Assembly (NCBI GenBank): GCA_030428905.1
Contig: JAUIED010000035.1
Coordinates: forward strand, 1 to 35,976
Reading direction: 5' to 3'
Length of the DNA stretch: 35,976 nucleotides
DNA from: Gammaproteobacteria bacterium
Lineage (GTDB): Bacteria > Pseudomonadota > Gammaproteobacteria > Pseudomonadales > Azotimanducaceae
Part shown: piece by piece, positions 33,184 to 35,976 of the stretch
Position numbering within the stretch: the stretch's first letter is position 1
How the letters are laid out: each line of letters opens with the position of its first letter
Made by a program: the position numbers and the translations under genes
The notes under the pieces: generated by a model
The model's input: only the letters and a program-made list of their open reading frames with translations
The model's database searches: none
Told to the model about the DNA's origin: nothing

Positions 33184-34692
33184 GTGAACATTCTCATGAT
33201 CAGCGCCGAGTGTGGCGCGCTGCCCGGCGGCAAGGTCGGCGGCATGGGCGACGTGCTCGCCGCCGTACCGCCGGTGCTGGCATCACTCGACCATACGGTG
33301 CACGTGCTGCTGCCGAGCTACGGCGTGTATCAGCATGAAGCAGATGAGGTACGCGAGCTGGTGGTCGACTTCGCCGGCAGCAGCCAGCGTCTGACGCTTC
33401 ATAGACTGCGCTCGGTACAGACCGGCGTGCAGCACTGGGTGCTGCATCATCCGGCCTTCGGCGCCCCGCCCGGCCAGATCTACCACCACGACGGCGACGG
33501 TGCACCGTTCGCCACTGACGCCAATCTCTACGCCCTGTTTTCGCTGGCCGCTGCGCAGTGCCTGCAAGCAGAGGCCTGGGGGCCGCTCGACGTGCTGCAC
33601 CTGCACGACTGGCACAGCGCCGGCGTGTTGCTGTTCCGCGACACGTTCCAGGTGCCCCGGGTGGTGTTCACCATTCACAATCTCGCGCTGCAGGGGCAGC
33701 GCCCGCTGGGCGGACACCCGTCGTCGTTTGCTGCCTGGTTCCCCGACCTGGCCTGCCCCGCAGACGCCATCGATGCGCACTACACCGATTGCTACAACCC
33801 TATGCGTCTCGGCATCCGCAGCGCCGACCGGGTACACGCCGTATCGCCGACCTATGCGCGGGAGATCCAGCAGCCGAACGGTGCTTTTCTGCGCGGCGGC
33901 GAAGGGCTGGAAGCAGATCTTGCTGAGGCGGCGAATGCCGACCGCCTGGTGGGCATCCTCAACGGCTACGACCCTGAACCCGCGCCGCCCGCGGATGCGA
34001 GCCTCATCGCCCTGCTTGAGCACACCGTGCGCGGTTGGATTTCTGAGGTGGACACGGTGCCGAGCGCCCACTACCTGGCGCTGCGCAATCTGGAGCGATT
34101 GCGGGCACGAAAGAAAGGCGTTACGGCGCTCACCAGCGTCACCCGTGTCACGCCGCAGAAACTTGCGTTGCTGCAGGAGCCAATCGACGACCACGGTACC
34201 AGCGCGCTGGACGCGCTGCTGGCAGGCCTGCGCTCCGGCGAGTGCTTTGTGCTCCTCGGCACTGGCGACGCAGACCTCGAGCGCTTCCTCACTAAAGTGA
34301 GCGCGCGCCAGGACAACTTCGTTTTTCTCAACGGCTACTCGGAGACCGTGGCGCAGCGCCTCTACGCCGAAGGTGCATTGTTCTTGATGCCGAGCGTGTT
34401 CGAACCCTGCGGCATCAGTCAGATGATGGCCATGGCGCACGGCCAGCCTTGCGTGGTGCATGGCGTCGGCGGTCTCGCCGATACGATCAGAGACGGCGTG
34501 GATGGATTTGTTTTTACTGCAACCGATGCAGCAGAAGCGGCACACCGCATGCTCGACACTGTGCAACGGGCGCTGACCATGCGCCGGAAAGAAGCCGCCG
34601 GCTGGCAGGCGATCATCGAAGGGGCGCGCAACACGCGCTTTCCCTGGCTCGACGCGGCGAAGCGCTACCTATCGGAGCTCTACGAACGCTAA
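33184..34692 (+). CDS. glgA: glycogen synthase (ADP-glucose)
   Basis: A 502-residue GT5 glycosyltransferase with two Rossmann domains. The N-terminal KVGGMGDV (Lys17) binds ADP-glucose, and VLHLHDWHSAG and VVFTIHNLALQG are the conserved acceptor-side stretches. The C-terminal domain has the TRVTPQK donor-site segment (320-326) and FEPCGISQMMAMAHG with the catalytic-site Glu407. It lengthens alpha-1,4 chains of glycogen. The start is GTG at 33184 because the conserved N-terminus MNILMISAECG begins there; the open frame upstream lies within glgC and is shadow. It is the last gene of the operon, with its stop overlapping that of the convergent phosphoesterase gene. Confidence 0.95.
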   Translation: MNILMISAECGALPGGKVGGMGDVLAAVPPVLASLDHTVHVLLPSYGVYQHEADEVRELVVDFAGSSQRLTLHRLRSVQTGVQHWVLHHPAFGAPPGQIYHHDGDGAPFATDANLYALFSLAAAQCLQAEAWGPLDVLHLHDWHSAGVLLFRDTFQVPRVVFTIHNLALQGQRPLGGHPSSFAAWFPDLACPADAIDAHYTDCYNPMRLGIRSADRVHAVSPTYAREIQQPNGAFLRGGEGLEADLAEAANADRLVGILNGYDPEPAPPADASLIALLEHTVRGWISEVDTVPSAHYLALRNLERLRARKKGVTALTSVTRVTPQKLALLQEPIDDHGTSALDALLAGLRSGECFVLLGTGDADLERFLTKVSARQDNFVFLNGYSETVAQRLYAEGALFLMPSVFEPCGISQMMAMAHGQPCVVHGVGGLADTIRDGVDGFVFTATDAAEAAHRMLDTVQRALTMRRKEAAGWQAIIEGARNTRFPWLDAAKRYLSELYER

Positions 34693-35282
34693 CGCCGTTT
34701 CCACGGCGGCACGGCGTGCCAGTCAAAGGGCTCGATGCCGTGATCGGTGAGCTGCCATACCGACGCATCAGCGCGGCCCGCATCCAGCTCCAGAAAGCCG
34801 ACGGTGCCGAACTGCGTGTTGTAGTTGTGCGGGTAGGTGGGAGAGCCCGGGTTCACGCACAGCGTACCGTCGACCGTGGCGATACGCTCCACGTGGGTGT
34901 CTCCCGAGACAATGACGTCTGGGCGGCGCTCGGGAAAAAACCGTTCCACCCACCGCTCGAGGGTCATCTTTGGTGGCCGCTCCGGTACAGGCACGTAGTG
35001 CGTGAGGCCCACCCACAAACCTTCGATCTCGAAAAGCCATGCGTAGCGCACGCGCGCATCCTCCGGCTGCACCGGCCGGCCGCCGCTGCCGTCCTCGCCG
35101 TTGCCGCGTGCGGCGAACACCGGCGCAATCTTCTCAAGCTCATCGAGCACCCAGAATTCGTGGATGTCGCCTGCATGAAAAATTCTGTCCACGCCATCGA
35201 AGGCGTGAAAGATCTGCGGCCACAGCTCCGGGTGCGCTTCCGGCAGGTGGGTGTCGGATATGAGGCCGATGCGTTCAGCCAT
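34689..35282 (-). CDS. metallophosphoesterase (YfcE/MJ0936-like)
   Basis: A 197-residue calcineurin-like phosphoesterase. Metal-binding motifs in order: SDTH (D10, H12), HAGDI (D39), RGNGED (N61), a GLTHY His, and SGDTHVERI with the last His ligand, then NPGSPTYPHN, typical of the YfcE branch. Family members are phosphodiesterases with di-manganese centres; the substrate here is unknown. The ATG shares one base with the stop of the upstream amidohydrolase (TGATG), so the two are one operon. It is convergent with glgA, the two stop codons overlapping. Confidence 0.88.
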   Translation of the reverse strand: MAERIGLISDTHLPEAHPELWPQIFHAFDGVDRIFHAGDIHEFWVLDELEKIAPVFAARGNGEDGSGGRPVQPEDARVRYAWLFEIEGLWVGLTHYVPVPERPPKMTLERWVERFFPERRPDVIVSGDTHVERIATVDGTLCVNPGSPTYPHNYNTQFGTVGFLELDAGRADASVWQLTDHGIEPFDWHAVPPWKRR

Positions 35283-35976
35283 CAGCGGACGCGCAGCACG
35301 CCGCCGAGCTTTTCACGCCCGTGTACATCGGTGAACCCGGTGCCGTTCCACACCGCCTTGCCGTTGACGTACACGCCACCAACCACGCCGTCCGACCGAT
35401 TCACGAGCTGATGACACTGGAACAGATCGCGGTACACATAGGCGACGTTCGCTTCACCGTCATAGGTTCGCAGGGCATCCGGATTGAGCAGGGTGATGTC
35501 TGCGCGCGCGCCGATATCCAGTGACCCCACGTCGAGGTCGAAGAACTCCGCAGGCTCCCGCGTGAGCCTGCGCACCATGTGCGAGAAGCAGGCTTCAGAG
35601 TCCTCGAGGCCAATACGCAGCGCACGCAGGTTGCCATCGTAGTAGGCCATGTTCGTGACATGCGCACCGGAATCGTTGAAACCGGGCAGCATGCGCGGGT
35701 TCAGCAGCAACGCTTTGATCACCTCCGGGTCGCGGTTGGCGTTCACGTAGTACCAGTGCAGGTCGCGGTCGAAATGACGCAGGAGCGCCAGGAAGAATTC
35801 TCCATCGTCGCGGATCTCACCGCCGAGATGACGGAAGGTCTCCAGCTCTTCCGCATCATTCGTGTGCGGAATTTCACCGTCCTTCAACCAGCAGCGATAG
35901 CGCTTGTACACCTCGGCCATGCTCTGTCCCGGCCAGGACGGCAGCGGCGCCCGGTAGATCATCATGTCTGCCAAAT
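35282..35976 (-). CDS. D-aminoacylase-like amidohydrolase, C-terminal part (N-terminus beyond window)
   Basis: About 231 residues running off the right edge; full family members have about 480-580. The GFNDSGAHVTNMAYYDG segment corresponds to the metal-site Asp region of amidohydrolase family 3, and the later SLDIGARADITLLNPDAL and VYVNGKAVWNG segments are the C-terminal beta sandwich shared by D-aminoacylases and dihydropyrimidinases. Such enzymes hydrolyse N-acyl-D-amino acids or cyclic amides. The substrate cannot be settled because the metal-binding N-terminal half is missing from the window. It is coupled to the phosphoesterase by a TGATG overlap. Confidence 0.85.
   Translation of the reverse strand, partial: LADMMIYRAPLPSWPGQSMAEVYKRYRCWLKDGEIPHTNDAEELETFRHLGGEIRDDGEFFLALLRHFDRDLHWYYVNANRDPEVIKALLLNPRMLPGFNDSGAHVTNMAYYDGNLRALRIGLEDSEACFSHMVRRLTREPAEFFDLDVGSLDIGARADITLLNPDALRTYDGEANVAYVYRDLFQCHQLVNRSDGVVGGVYVNGKAVWNGTGFTDVHGREKLGGVLRVR

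Overview
The window is GC-rich, tightly packed bacterial chromosome with about 34 protein genes. No rRNA, tRNA, CRISPR array, prophage or intact insertion sequence was seen. Several features point to a gammaproteobacterium: the run miaB-ybeZ-ybeY-ybeX-lnt followed by lptE-holA, an LPS-assembly lipoprotein, a DUF1820 protein, and a TonB-dependent receptor of the type common in aquatic Proteobacteria. Fatty-acyl and short-chain dehydrogenase genes would suit an aerobic heterotroph. The genus cannot be fixed from the sequence alone. Many starts are GTG or TTG, and most operon partners overlap by 1-11 bases.

Layout. 1-2.7 kb: 5' part of a TonB-dependent receptor with its own sigma70-like promoter and a long leader, a Nudix hydrolase, a small ABM-type monooxygenase, then a patch of palindromic repeats. 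2.7-5.6 kb: cobS-cobT, AAA+ and VWA subunits of a cobaltochelatase-type machine, without cobN. 5.6-12.3 kb (minus strand): miaB, ybeZ, ybeY, ybeX/corC, lnt, lptE, holA (tRNA modification, rRNA maturation, envelope lipoproteins, replication). leuS, often found between lnt and lptE, is absent. 12.4-15.7 kb: DUF1820 protein, FMN-dependent 2-hydroxy-acid dehydrogenase, DUF2147 secreted protein, and a ferredoxin-reductase-like flavoprotein. 15.7-15.85 kb: a 141-bp IS5-like MITE with terminal inverted repeats and a TTAG target duplication that includes a stop codon. 15.8-19.3 kb (minus strand): peroxiredoxin-glutaredoxin fusion, acyl-CoA dehydrogenase, methionine aminopeptidase, 3-methyladenine DNA glycosylase I.

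19.3-20.9 kb holds the most unusual genes. A small protein has every landmark of the cereblon CULT (thalidomide-binding) domain: two CxxC zinc knuckles and the three-tryptophan cage at the spacing of human cereblon. It is followed directly by a PTPS/QueD-fold protein that lacks the family's catalytic Cys, His and Glu, and by an SDR oxidoreductase translationally coupled to it. The three look like one operon of unknown function.

20.9-23.8 kb (minus strand): acyl-CoA synthetase, PilZ-domain protein, and a second SDR. 23.9-34.7 kb (plus strand): a complete glycogen operon, glgB-glgX-glgP-malQ-glgC-glgA, covering ADP-glucose synthesis, polymerisation, branching, phosphorolysis, debranching and maltodextrin transfer, mostly with overlapping or abutting genes. 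34.7-36 kb (minus strand): a metallophosphoesterase and the C-terminal part of a D-aminoacylase-like amidohydrolase running off the window.
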